64,000 nt of DNA, taken from positions 4,117,001-4,181,000 of the forward strand of contig CM056875.1 of the NCBI GenBank assembly GCA_029876055.1, given 5' to 3'. The position numbers were made by a program, and so were the translations under genes. This stretch comes from Madurella fahalii (lineage: Eukaryota > Ascomycota > Sordariomycetes > Sordariales). The notes under the pieces were generated by a model, which was not told the origin of the DNA, made no database searches, and was given only the letters and a program-made list of their open reading frames with translations. Below are positions 42,623 through 52,532 of this stretch, piece by piece. The first letter of the stretch is position 1, and each line of letters starts with the position of its first letter.

Positions 42623-42682
42623 CATACAAGATCCTCAACTGTCATTCCCAAGATTCAGAGGTGCCGTGTTTCCGACAGTAAC

Positions 42683-44910
42683 ACCTATCACGGCCAATGC
42701 AACGTGCTCACCATAAGGTGGCCATTATACAGCTAGAAATCCGCTGTAGAGGTGATGCTCATCCCCACCGCATTGGATGGGCAGACATTAGAGCCGTGAT
42801 TTCCTATGTTGAGGTCCCGTCTTCTTTTCCAAGTGTACCTCAGGTGAAAATAATCCGTGGCATCTACCCAACTTTCCTTCGCCCATTGATTGCCGCTCAC
42901 AGCCATGGAAACCCTTGCTTCAAATCGGAAAGCCCTTGTTTTTTTCCTCTTGGGTCTCGTGAAACATTCGGTTTCCTCTTTCCGATGCGCGCGTATACCG
43001 TTACTAGGAACCATGCTGAAGGACGCCTGGGTCGCGAGATTTTGGATTTAGCTCTTTCTAACCTGATGGGTCGATGATTTTGTCAAAGCCAACTGCAGAG
43101 TTTCCCCACCATCGCTGCTAACGCACCTCCCATCCCGATTAGGACTTGTCTTCCGTAGAAGGCTCCATGATCCCGGGGATGGATGCTCGGTATAATGTCC
43201 TCTGGAAGCTATTTATATCACCCTATTTCTCTCTTGTTCGTATTCTGTCTCTTTTTCCTTTCCGGCCGGTTCATTGTATGGTTACGGCTTGTTAAGTAGC
43301 CGGACCACCTTTCACAGCGGTTGGCCGACCCCGCTTTATGCTAGACTTTGGGAAAATGAGTTGGCCGCTAGGTCCCGGGTAGTCATGGAGGAGAAACAGC
43401 ATGACTCTGCGGCGCTGAAATTGGAGGATGCCTGACAACCCACCAACAAGCCCACCACGAAAACCCATCCGCTGTTCGATGCCCCGTCGGCAATTTGTTA
43501 CAGATTGTCTTCACCGAGGATTATTGGGGGCGGTCCCATTCTTATCTGTTATGTGGGAATAACGCTGGCAAAGATGGGTGGGTATTCTTCGAACTAACAG
43601 ATGATGAGACGGGAACGAGACTTGTCAATTCCGAATGTCGCAAGCGAGTACCGTAACCGGACCCATGTTGCAGGCGTAGGAACGAGCGGGAAGAATGCGT
43701 TGGCAAAATCCTGTTTCCCCAGTTCAGCCGTTCCAGGGTTTCAGCCCATATGCGGTGCTCCACACGGCCCCACCGCACTGGCAGTTGATATACATGCGTC
43801 AACCCAGAGATCGCAATCGGGAGACGATCACTGTATATTGCTGGCGGTTTTGTCACGGGGTCATTGAAGGCGGGGGGATTGTCGGTTTCAGTACAGTACT
43901 GCAGAGGCAGACCCAGAATGCAGCATGCGCGCGACGGAGCAATCCAACGAGTCGTGGTCCGACCCAAATCGCCTGGGAGTGTGCAGACCGATTGCCGAGC
44001 CTGTACAGGACCCCGCTGCCGACCCTCAAATTTAGCAACGAGTCTCGGCCCCCGAGTTGCAGCCCGCACAATGACGTAGGCAGTGTCCGCGCTTGGCTGA
44101 GAAAAACCCCAATCAAAAGGGGGACAGCGCAGAAGCCGAACGCATTTCATCATCGTGCCTTCCATTTTCGGGAGCCCGTCGACATCATGGCTGCAGGAGG
44201 GAAGCAAGCTGGGCCCAAGGCCGGATGGATGCCTTAATTACCGTGCTCACCATCCAAGAGCGATCTTCATTCTTAACGGAATCGAGCTGAAACAGCAGCG
44301 CAAAAGCAAAGCAACCTAACACGCCGACGCTTCTTTTCAGCGGATGCGCTTATTTGTGTGTAATTGCAGCTTTTTCGAACACGCCCCTGAAAAAAAAAAA
44401 AATAACACAACGCATTTCTGCAGCGTGCAGGACGGCGCAGCCCTCCGTCCCACCCCCCAACTCGGCAGCATCCGCTTTCCCCATATGAAAACCCGGCTAT
44501 ATCAGGCATCGCGGCATCCTCCCCACAATCGGGCTCGAGAGATCTCAGAGCCCTGAGCTTCCTGAGAACCACCGACACAAGCGTCCTGTTGTGTCATCAT
44601 CAATAAGCAACAACGACAACAACGTCGAAAAACGTCAACTGCCCCGGATTTATTTCCAGACGAAAAGCCGGAATAACACGTTCCCACCAATCTTCCCTTG
44701 CGGGATAAATATTTACGTTTCTCTCCGAATTCCCTGTTTTGGCCGGGGGCCTGTAAGTCGCGACGAAACCCACCCACAACATGTTGTAACACTCTTTTCT
44801 AACCCGCACACCACAAATAATCCAGGGGAAGGGGAAAAAAATTAAAGAGCAAGAAAGAGAAAAAGAAAGGGAAAGAATAAAAAAAAAAGAAAAGAAAAAA
44901 AGAAAAGAAC
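42683..44910. other. 2.2-kb gene-poor region
   Basis: Open frames exist on both strands (for example 43542-44207 minus) but have no domain, poor composition and extensive mutual overlap. The right end, 44830-44910, is a purine-rich A/G tract that could be the leader of the small ORF at 44911. Confidence 0.4.
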
Positions 44911-45075
44911 ATGTGCGGCACCAGAATCAGCTACGCCTGCACAACAACTCTGATGTCGCAGTCGACCACCTGCGGCTGCAGCAGAGTCGTCGCCTGCGGC
45001 AAGAGCACACTCTTCTGCGGCACGTGCAGCCACCCGCGATGCAAGGAGCTGCGGGGCGAAGTCGTCGTCGTGTAG
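44911..45075 (+). CDS. small cysteine-rich protein (54 aa), candidate
   Basis: ATG at 44911 to TAG at 45073-45075. Starts MCGTRISYACTTTLMSQ and has eight Cys in 54 residues (positions 2, 10, 21, 23, 29, 36, 39 and 44), with paired spacing in CGC, CGTC and the following CSHPRC. There is no signal peptide, so it would be intracellular and possibly metal-binding. Short fungal proteins that start MC and have a Y-x-C then CGC arrangement are common as conserved hypotheticals, which is why I list it. An A/G-rich tract of 80 bases directly precedes the ATG. It may be only the first exon of a longer gene. The function is unknown. Confidence 0.4.
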   Translation: MCGTRISYACTTTLMSQSTTCGCSRVVACGKSTLFCGTCSHPRCKELRGEVVVV

Positions 45076-45927
45076 GGGAGGTGGCAACACCGAGCTCCTC
45101 CAACAGCCGGTGGTGGTCTCCTCATTGACTTGAAAAGGTCGGCTCCGGTCCGGGTTCTTTGTGGTTGGCATGTGACGGCGGGTGGGGAGGACGGGGTCGT
45201 TTGGGCTGCTTCCTTGCGGCGTCACGGTACCGCGGGCGGTATTGGTTGGCATAGACCAGCGGGTTTGGCTTGCGCTCGGGTTTCTGAGACTAGAAAGCAT
45301 CCCTTGTACCTTAATTTTGATTTATACTGGATCACCAGACACAATAAGCTCCCACGGTTTTTGTCTGGGCGACAGGAGCCGTTTGAGCACTCGCGGTGTG
45401 GCGCCATGTCGGGTGACGGGGATCATATGCAGCTGTGCTACCCGATATGACGGTAGCTGCATCAAGATCTGCGCGACGGTCTGGACCACATTGGACTCCA
45501 TCTGATCCTTGTAGACTGGTTAGAACATACGGGACTGACATAATCCAGCCCTGTAATATTACGTACGTGAGTAACCAGCGCATGCGACAACTCTACCACA
45601 AATGGCAGCTCAGCGGTATCAGCAGTAGTAGACGTTGTATACCACCAACTTCTAGTCGGAAGGCGTGTTGAGAAGAGATGGCTGCTATGGCGTGGGCAAC
45701 TCTGCGGCTGGGGCCTAAGTGTAAGAGGAGACAAGGCGAAACGGGATGGGCGGGAAGGGCGGGCAAGGAAATGTACGGGATGTCTGTTTTACTATATCGA
45801 CAAGTCTGCCTGGCCCGCCAAGAGGAACAGAGGGAACAATTCCGCCAGCTGTCGTCCTTACAACCAAACCACTTGCCATGGCGTATAGGAAGCCGCCCAC
45901 TTCGCATGGTCGCTGGCACCCACGCTG
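45076..45927. other. intergenic region
   Basis: 3' flank of the UV-endonuclease gene on its right side and of the small ORF on its left. No supported gene. Confidence 0.4.
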
Positions 45928-48049
45928 TTAATCATCGGCGCCCATCTCGCCAGTCTTCATGGCCTTACCGCCCCCGATCCTCTGGGACTTCAGCCAGTCC
46001 TCCTTTCCGGGTGGCCAATATACCCTGTTGGTGGGCCCGCCCATTGAGATATCCTCGTCCGGGACGTGCCTCGCGGCCATCGTCACGGACTGGTCTTCGG
46101 CGCCGGCGCCAATATCGTTTAGCTCGACTGGATCCTCGTCCGGCGCTCTCTTTCTTTTGAGGTTAACTGCGGGCTTCTGCTTCTTCTTGCGGACTTGCGG
46201 TGCGGCTCTGGGTTCATCCTCGCGCTCGTGCGGAATCATGTCGTTGATCCTCTCGAACCCGGGTAGCTTGAAGTTCCGCATGAGCTCAAAGACGGCTTGC
46301 TCCTTATCCTTGGCCTCGATCATCAAGTCCATGTCCGGCGGACACGGCGGTAATGTCATGACTCGAGGACTGTGCTTTCTCCTATCCCGAGGCGTCACAG
46401 CGCCGGGACAGGGTTCGCTGTAGTGCATCTTTTGTCTGATGCCTTTGCGCCTCCACGTCGCGGCGATACGATCTTGAATCTGTGGTTGGCTAATATCATA
46501 GGTTCCTTCCCGGCACTTGGTGCTGTCAAAGATGATGTTGTGATGGTGATAGTCCAGCACCAAGGGGATGTTGAGCTCCTCGCATATGGGAAGCAGGTCG
46601 TGCACGCTCCAAGCTACATCATCATTTTCTAGCACTAGGCGGGCCTTTACTGACGGTGAGAGCCTAGCATAGTTCTTGCGGAACCTATCAAGAGTCGCGG
46701 CTTTATCTCCGTAGGTGCCGCCCATGTGTATGACCATGACGGCATCGCGGTTCTGCTGCTCGGGAAGCCTGAGTAGCGACAGCATCTCATCGTGGTAGTC
46801 TAAGTCCCGTATAGACGTTTCAATCACTTTTTCGCGTGGAGAACCAAGTTGGGTGAACTGCCAAGTCTGTGTCAGGGTTGCGCGGACACCAAAGTAGGGT
46901 TGGGAGAGCGGGTAGAGGAGGAGGCGTACTTGGCCAGGATGTGTCGTCAGTCGATGTCCCAGCTCAGCGGCTACCCGGCCCGTCTCGGCGAGGACCTCGG
47001 AAGCAAAAGGAGCTAATTTGTAGCCGTGTACTTCGTGGCTCGCAAACGGGAAAATCTCCGAACTGAGGCGCAGAAACTTGATGCCGTACTTATCGTTCCA
47101 GCGCAGCATCTTGACGATATCCCGGGCGTTGGCCAGACCAAGATCCTGGACAAACTTCCTGCCGAGATCTTCGTTGGGCTCCTTGGACTGGTCCGGCCGG
47201 TTTCTCACCGGATGTTCGGGCTCCGACGGATCTCTGAGCGGATAGTTATGGTCGGTTATGCTCGCCATACGGCAGGTGCGGGAACAAAAGACTGGCGTCT
47301 TGGCCGAGCGCAGGTAGGTGTTGAGGCAAGCCTGGTCGCGGCATTAGAAACCCTAAATAGAGAGACGCCCAATCTTAGGCGTCGTATAGAAACTATGCGG
47401 TACTGACATAACCTAGGCGGCCTTTCCAAGGCAACGGTAGATATGCGCTGTTGATGGGCGGAGGTCTTGCGGCGCCTCGTTCTGGCACGTCGGCTGATTC
47501 TTCGGGCGCATCTATTCTTTTGCTCTCGGGATCCATGCCTTTGTGTTGGGCGAAATATCTATTCTCGGAGTCCTCATCCCGGGTCGCGGGCTGCCCTCGT
47601 TCTTCCGGCTCCGTGATCCTCAGGCACGCTTCTTTGACTGATTCTGGTTGCAGTATGTTCTCAGGGGGCCTCTCCGCGGACATGATCTCGGGCGGCCCCG
47701 CAAAGCGTGTCTCGGCCACCTGGAGTTTCTGCTTCTTTGTCGCTGATTTCAATCGCCGCTCCATCCTGGCCAGCCCTTCAAGAGCGATCTGCACACCTTC
47801 CTTGACTGTCTTCTTACGCTCCTCCACCGCCGTCTCATCCGTCGTCCCAACAGCACTGACTGTGACACCTAACATCTTCCCTTGGCCCAGACGGGCCTCA
47901 TCCGTGTCGTTCATGCTTTTGGGTTGGTGCCGACTCGACCGCCTGAGCTGGCCCTCAAGGCGGAAGGATTTATTAGAATGGGAAGCGGGGTTCGACTCGA
48001 TGTCCGCCTCAGCTGCACGCTTTGAGGATCCCCTGGGTGTGCGTGCCAT
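45928..48049 (-). CDS. uve1: UV-damage endonuclease (UVDE/UVE-1)
   Basis: Exon 1 is 48049-47408 and exon 2 is 47331-45928, with a 76-bp intron (donor GTCAGT, acceptor GACCAG). The product is 681 aa. The join gives LPLPWKGRLGYACLNTYLRS, the conserved opening of the UvdE TIM-barrel domain, followed by FCSRTCRMASITDHN. Metal-ligand and active-site blocks are seen: VIHMGGTYGDK, LVLENDD, LVLDYHHHNI, and MHYSEPCPGA. The first 200 residues are basic and Ser/Glu-rich with likely nuclear or mitochondrial targeting, and the C-terminal tail is Lys/Arg-rich. The enzyme nicks DNA 5' to cyclobutane dimers and 6-4 photoproducts, starting an alternative excision repair pathway. The Neurospora counterpart is mus-18. 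Start chosen at MARTPRGSSKRAAEAD. Confidence 0.94.
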
Positions 48050-49139
48050 GGCAGGTACGGGCCGGATCGAGCGACAAGAGGAGATCGGAGATATATGCGG
48101 GTTGGGAGGGAGTCGGCTGGTGGATTGGCACGCCAAGGAGCGCAGAGTGTGCAGCACTGAAAGGGACGCGGATAGTGGTCCGATGTGGCGGCGGTAGAGA
48201 GCAATGAATGTTGAGTGCAATGCGGCAGGAGAGATGGGTACCGAGACACGGTGCGACGAGGGATGACAGCGGGCAATTGCCAAATGAGTTGCGGGAACAG
48301 AATTCGGGACGGTGGCGGCGGTGGGCGTCATGACCCGGTTGTCAGACAGCTCCGGCCGAGATAGGTGGCGGTCTAGGCCGCAAGTGTCCCGAATTTTGAC
48401 GGGCCAAGCGAAGAATGGGTTGGGGGGAGGGAGGGAGGAGGGCGGAATATGATGGCAAGCGGGTAGGGTTCCCATATGGGGGTCCCATCTGTTGTTCGAC
48501 GCATCAACCCACCGTCCCGCCTCAGTTCCCGCCCGCTGGAATGCTTCCATCAACCACGGCGGGGAATTGGTTGAATCGGGCTCATGGCTGGGTTCGGAGG
48601 GCGGAGGCAGCTCCGCGACAGCGGATGACGGGAATCGTTCGATGAAGTCATCAGGCTGATGTGGGGCATCAAGCGGGCCAAAGGTTGCGGGGTGCCTGGT
48701 CGTCCTCTCCACCAAAACCACAAGCCCTTTATCGTCCCTCCGCCTGTCGGGTCGTGGGAACGCGAACCCACATGGAGCCCTGCAATTGACTTCTTCGTTT
48801 GGCCACCCAACCAGAGCTGGCTCCGAGCCTGCTCGCCATGCGGTTCCCCGCTGCGAACTGACGATCGCCGGAGCACATCCTCCACCTTCGACAGCTGCGC
48901 TGCTCCAGATCCGGACGAGAAGGACAAGAATTGCCAAGTTTGTCAGCTAGATCCGGCTCAGATCCGAACCGAGCTGAAGTTGACAACTGCGCCAAAATGG
49001 TAATAGTGAAGGGTAGGGATTCGAAAGATGCAGTCAATGCACCTGTCTTAGCCCCACTTTTTCTCGGGCTTTCTGATCTCGATCTCGATCTCGATCGCGA
49101 CCTTCATCCACCCTCGTTTTTCCTTAGCTACACTGCGAC
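48050..49139. promoter_or_regulatory. divergent intergenic promoter (UVE-1 / PLD-like)
   Basis: GC-rich. The minus-strand frame of UVE-1 stays open upstream to 48937 without conserved sequence and is not counted as coding. A GATCTC repeat and a pyrimidine-rich stretch precede the PLD-like ATG. Confidence 0.45.
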
Positions 49140-50657
49140 ATGAGTTGTCCTCCAAGCTTTGCCCCCGAGTTCCTCAGGCGCTTACAATCACAACATTCAG
49201 CAGCCGCCCACCTGGCGAATGCTGAACTGCCCAATTACCGGTTTCACGACGCGTCAGACCAAGCCCTCCTTGTGACGCGCAGTGCGCCCTTGAGTTTCCA
49301 GTTAGGCACCGGCGCTTCCATCTTCACCGACTGCCTGATCCCCGCCATCACATCGGCCCGATCCGAAGTTATCATTGTCACTTGTTTCTGGGCTCCCTCT
49401 AAGACCCTAACCGCTCTCCGTGACGCCCTAGCAAGACTTGCCACCCACCGTCGCGCTCTGATCGACGATGCGCTCTCGAGAGGGAGCCGTCCAATCCCGC
49501 CCTTGAGCATCCGCATATGTCTGTCATCCCGGTCGTTGCTCCAGAAGCTGCTGCACCCGCAATCCAGGAGTGGTTATGTCTACCCGCCATCATCGTGGTC
49601 CCGGCAACTTGGCCTTCCCGATGCTGCGCTCCTTGAGGCGGGAGCCATCCAACTCCAGGTTAAGAGCCTGTTCTTCCTCCCATTTAGTGTGATGCATCCC
49701 AAGTTTATCATCATCGACAGACAACGAGCCTTCGTCCCGAGCTGCAACGTCAGCTGGGAGCCTTGGCTAGAAGGTTGTGTAGAAATCAGGGGCGATGCGG
49801 TCCGAGCGTTGATGTCATTCTACTCGCGGACTTGGGAGGAGGGCACGCTCGACTTCCGGCAGCCTCTCGAGTCTGGAGTTGACGAGGCCGATGTCTTGGA
49901 TTCCCGCCAAGCACATCTAATCTTGGTCCCTAGCACCGCCCATCATCGCACGGCGCTGCCTGGCCCTCCTGCAACGCTTCCAACACTGCTTCTCCCTTCC
50001 CCCTGCCATCGAAATCCGCACTTTCGTCCGCTCCCTTGGCAGAAACATCCTGAGCCGCCCAGTACTCCTCTCAATATCGCTTTACTGCAGCTGTTCGGTC
50101 AGGCCCGGCAGTCCATCTACATACAAACTCCGAACATGACTTGCGAGCCAGTCGTTGTCGCGCTCTTGGACGCTCTCGGGAGAGGTGCCGACGTAACGAT
50201 AGTAACCAGCCGCAACATGATGCTTCTGGAACAGCTTATTACCGCCGGCACCACCACGACGTGGTGCATCCGATCGTTAGTGCGCCGCTTCCGTCGCCTC
50301 AAGGCAGCGTCGGATCGCGATCTCGAAGCCGGGCGTCGCAGCTTGGGACAACTTCGCATCTCGTATTTCCGAGCGCGGTCGGAGGCCCGCCGCGGTGGTC
50401 GCGAGGGACTTCCGTTGCTTACGTCCGATTCTTCTGGCGAGGAGCCGGTTCACTCACACCTAAAGCTAACAGTTGTCGACCACGAGTACACCGTCCTTGG
50501 CTCCGGCAACATGGACCGCGCAAGCTGGTACACGAGCCAAGAGTTGGGCATTTTGTTTCACGACAGCGGGTTTGCCGAGGCGGTCATGGTTGGTGTCAAT
50601 ACTGTTTTGGAGGGAAGGCTCGATCTTGTGTTCGAATCGGATGAATCTCGAGATTGA
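49140..50657 (+). CDS. phospholipase D-like (HKD) protein
   Basis: A single-exon 505-aa protein with two HKD motifs. The first is His186-x-Lys188-x4-Asp193 in MHPKFIIIDRQRAF followed by SCNVSWEPW. The second is His440-x-Lys442-x4-Asp447 in SHLKLTVVDHEYTVLGSGNM followed by ASWYTSQELG. Spacing and sequence fit the bacterial-type cardiolipin-synthase-like branch of the PLD superfamily rather than the PX-PH eukaryotic PLDs. It could hydrolyse or transfer phosphatidyl groups; the substrate is unknown. No signal peptide or clear membrane helix is seen; the only hydrophobic patch is VKSLFFLPFSVM beside the first motif. It is divergent from UVE-1 and convergent with GH6 with a 233-bp gap. Confidence 0.88.
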   Translation: MSCPPSFAPEFLRRLQSQHSAAAHLANAELPNYRFHDASDQALLVTRSAPLSFQLGTGASIFTDCLIPAITSARSEVIIVTCFWAPSKTLTALRDALARLATHRRALIDDALSRGSRPIPPLSIRICLSSRSLLQKLLHPQSRSGYVYPPSSWSRQLGLPDAALLEAGAIQLQVKSLFFLPFSVMHPKFIIIDRQRAFVPSCNVSWEPWLEGCVEIRGDAVRALMSFYSRTWEEGTLDFRQPLESGVDEADVLDSRQAHLILVPSTAHHRTALPGPPATLPTLLLPSPCHRNPHFRPLPWQKHPEPPSTPLNIALLQLFGQARQSIYIQTPNMTCEPVVVALLDALGRGADVTIVTSRNMMLLEQLITAGTTTTWCIRSLVRRFRRLKAASDRDLEAGRRSLGQLRISYFRARSEARRGGREGLPLLTSDSSGEEPVHSHLKLTVVDHEYTVLGSGNMDRASWYTSQELGILFHDSGFAEAVMVGVNTVLEGRLDLVFESDESRD

Positions 50658-50890
50658 GCGGTATGCTCTTCTTGATGGAGCACTAGCAGGCGGCGTTCCA
50701 AGAGCTGGTCTTGCGGGTCATCGAAGGAATATATACTATTTCCTCTAAAGAAAAGGTGGCTTTGTCTTGGGCCAGCAGGTTGAAAGTATGTACAAGAACT
50801 AGTTTTGAAATTGGAGGATCAGCGGGGGAACTCTCCCCCCGACCTTCCCCCTTACTCTCGCTCTCACCCCCTTCGAGACAGCCTAGATCC

Positions 50891-52532
50891 TTAGAAAGCG
50901 GGGTTGGCGTTGGTCAGGAGCATCTCAAAGTAGGCTTGGAACCACTGGCCGGCTTCGGGAGCGGGCTTGAGCGAAGCCTGAGCACCGCAGTTGCGGTCGT
51001 AGCGCGCGACGGACGTATCCGAGGTGCCGTCACTCTCGCCACCAGGCTAAATCACCCCCAATTAGCGGCCAAGGTTATTTGGACAGCATCCTAACCTGAA
51101 GTAACTTACCTTGACCCAGACGAACGCGTCCTGGTACTCTAGACCGGTGTTGCTCGTCGGACGCATTCCGAATCCGGTCCCGATGGAGTTGCACCAGTTA
51201 CCCCACTCGATTTGTCCTATTTCGGTAGTTGAAAGATTAGAAGACGCCGTGGTGGGTTGTTGGGCAGTGCCTAGAGACTCGGGAGTACATACCGGTGGGC
51301 TGGTTGCCGGAACGGCCCGTGTCGGTGATGAACTGGGCCGGGAAACCACCCGCGTCAAGAAGGGGTTTGAATGCCTCAATGTAGCGCTTCTCGTCGTAGT
51401 TGGGGTTCGGCGTAGTGTAGGCCGGTGCCGACGTAAGGTTCCAGCCGTTGTAGTTGGAAACGTTGGTGACGAGGCCCCGGACCGCCCGCGGCCTGCCCGC
51501 ATCCCTATAAACGCCCGCGAAAAGGTCGGCAGCAGGCTGGATGTTTGCGGGCCAGCCGAGCCAGCCAGCGTGGCCGGCATCGAGGTACATGGCCACGTTA
51601 GGCAGGTCGAGTTGCTGGAGCGCATAGATGGTCAATTCTTTGTAATACGGCTCGGCGTTCCGACACTTCTGCACATTCATGTTGGTCACCATATTGGCCA
51701 GAGAGTCAGGTTCAATGACCAGTGCCATGCGAATGTCAGAGTACGAGATAATGAGCTCCCGGATCCTATCGATGTATGCCTTGTATTTGGCCACGCCGCC
51801 ATCCGCGATCGCAAACTCGCCGTTAGAGGCCGCCGCAGCACAGTCGCGGTCAGGGAGATCGTAAACAACGAAGATGCCCATATAAGGAGGGTTTGCGCCG
51901 GCCTCGTTAGCTGCGCGGATATCCGCCAGAGTCCCCGAGAAGAGAGTGTCGACAGTGACGTTCCTATCGAGCCATTGGAAGCTCGGCACCTCGGCGACGG
52001 CCGCCGCCTTGGTTGCCATGGCCCCTGTCATGCTAGGAATGGCCAGCGTATGGACCTCAGAGGAGTAGTAGCTGTTGGCCCACATCTGGACTCCTTCGAA
52101 GGGGTTGCCAGTGTAGCTCGCCGTGGCGGTCGCGCCTCCGGGGATTGTGCTGGACGATGGTGGCGTAACCCCCGGGGAGGTAGAAGAGCTGATGCGGGTG
52201 CTGCTGAGTGAGCTGGTGGGACGGCTGCTGCTGCTGCTGGATGACGTCGTCGAAGAGGGGGAGGAGGAAGTGGTAACCTGAGCGCCAGGCAAGCATTGAG
52301 AGTACCAGGGGTTCTGCTCGACGCAGGTGCTGCCAGACGCACAGCAAGTAGGGCCACTCCAGCCATTGCCACCACACTGGCTCCTAGACATCCCAGTGTT
52401 AGCTTTACAGTGATGCAGGAAAACTGACGTGTGCTCTTACCAGGCGGAGCCGCAGTTCTGGCGCTCCTCAATCACAGGAGCTGCTAGGGATGTAGCCGCC
52501 AGAGCGGCTGCGAGGAGGATCTTCTTAGCCAT
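50891..52532 (-). CDS. cel6A: GH6 cellobiohydrolase (CBH II) with CBM1
   Basis: Four exons are inferred: 52532-52441, 52383-51293, 51216-51110 and 51046-50891. Introns are 57, 76 and 63 bp and the product is 481 aa. The signal peptide starts MAKKILLAAALAATSLAAP. CBM1 (QCGGNGWSGPTCC) follows at about residues 26-62, with the first intron inside it. A Ser/Thr linker covers about residues 65-110 and the GH6 barrel the rest. The catalytic acid region is VVYDLPDRDCAAAASNGE. Other hallmarks are VPSFQWLDRNVTVDT, VIEPDSLANMVTNMN, YLDAGHAGWLGWPANIQP and VWVKPGGESDGTSDT. It releases cellobiose from the non-reducing ends of cellulose outside the cell. Length and intron positions fit CBHII genes of Sordariales. 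Expression is probably cellulose-induced, but no regulatory site is asserted here. Confidence 0.97.

Larger units (their letters stand above)
42278..42677 (+). mobile_element. LTR-like repeat (solo LTR or TRIM), copy B
   Basis: 400 bp beginning TGTCAAAAGGATC and ending CCGACA, so it has TG..CA termini and a 4-bp TGTC/GACA inverted end. It is flanked by a perfect 5-bp duplication GTAAC (42273-42277 and 42678-42682). Relative to copy A it is longer because of an expanded 18-bp tandem array. Features in order: antisense tRNA-like segment (about 42320-42392), TATAAAAGG at 42417-42425, a GGAG..CTCC hairpin sequence just after, and the tandem array. Confidence 0.8.

Noticed and set aside
42278..42677. 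Classic tRNA-derived SINE
   Set aside because: Pol III-like boxes are present, but the perfect 5-bp duplications and TG..CA ends at both copies fit LTR integration better. Kept as the main alternative in the finding.
43542..44207. 221-aa minus-strand frame in the 43-44 kb desert
   Set aside because: No motif, an even spread of rare residues and full overlap with plus-strand frames of similar length; looks like a chance frame.
48050..48937. Upstream extension of the UVE-1 frame
   Set aside because: The frame is open but has no conserved sequence. The Met at 48049 starts a sensible N-terminus, and GC-rich promoters often lack stops.
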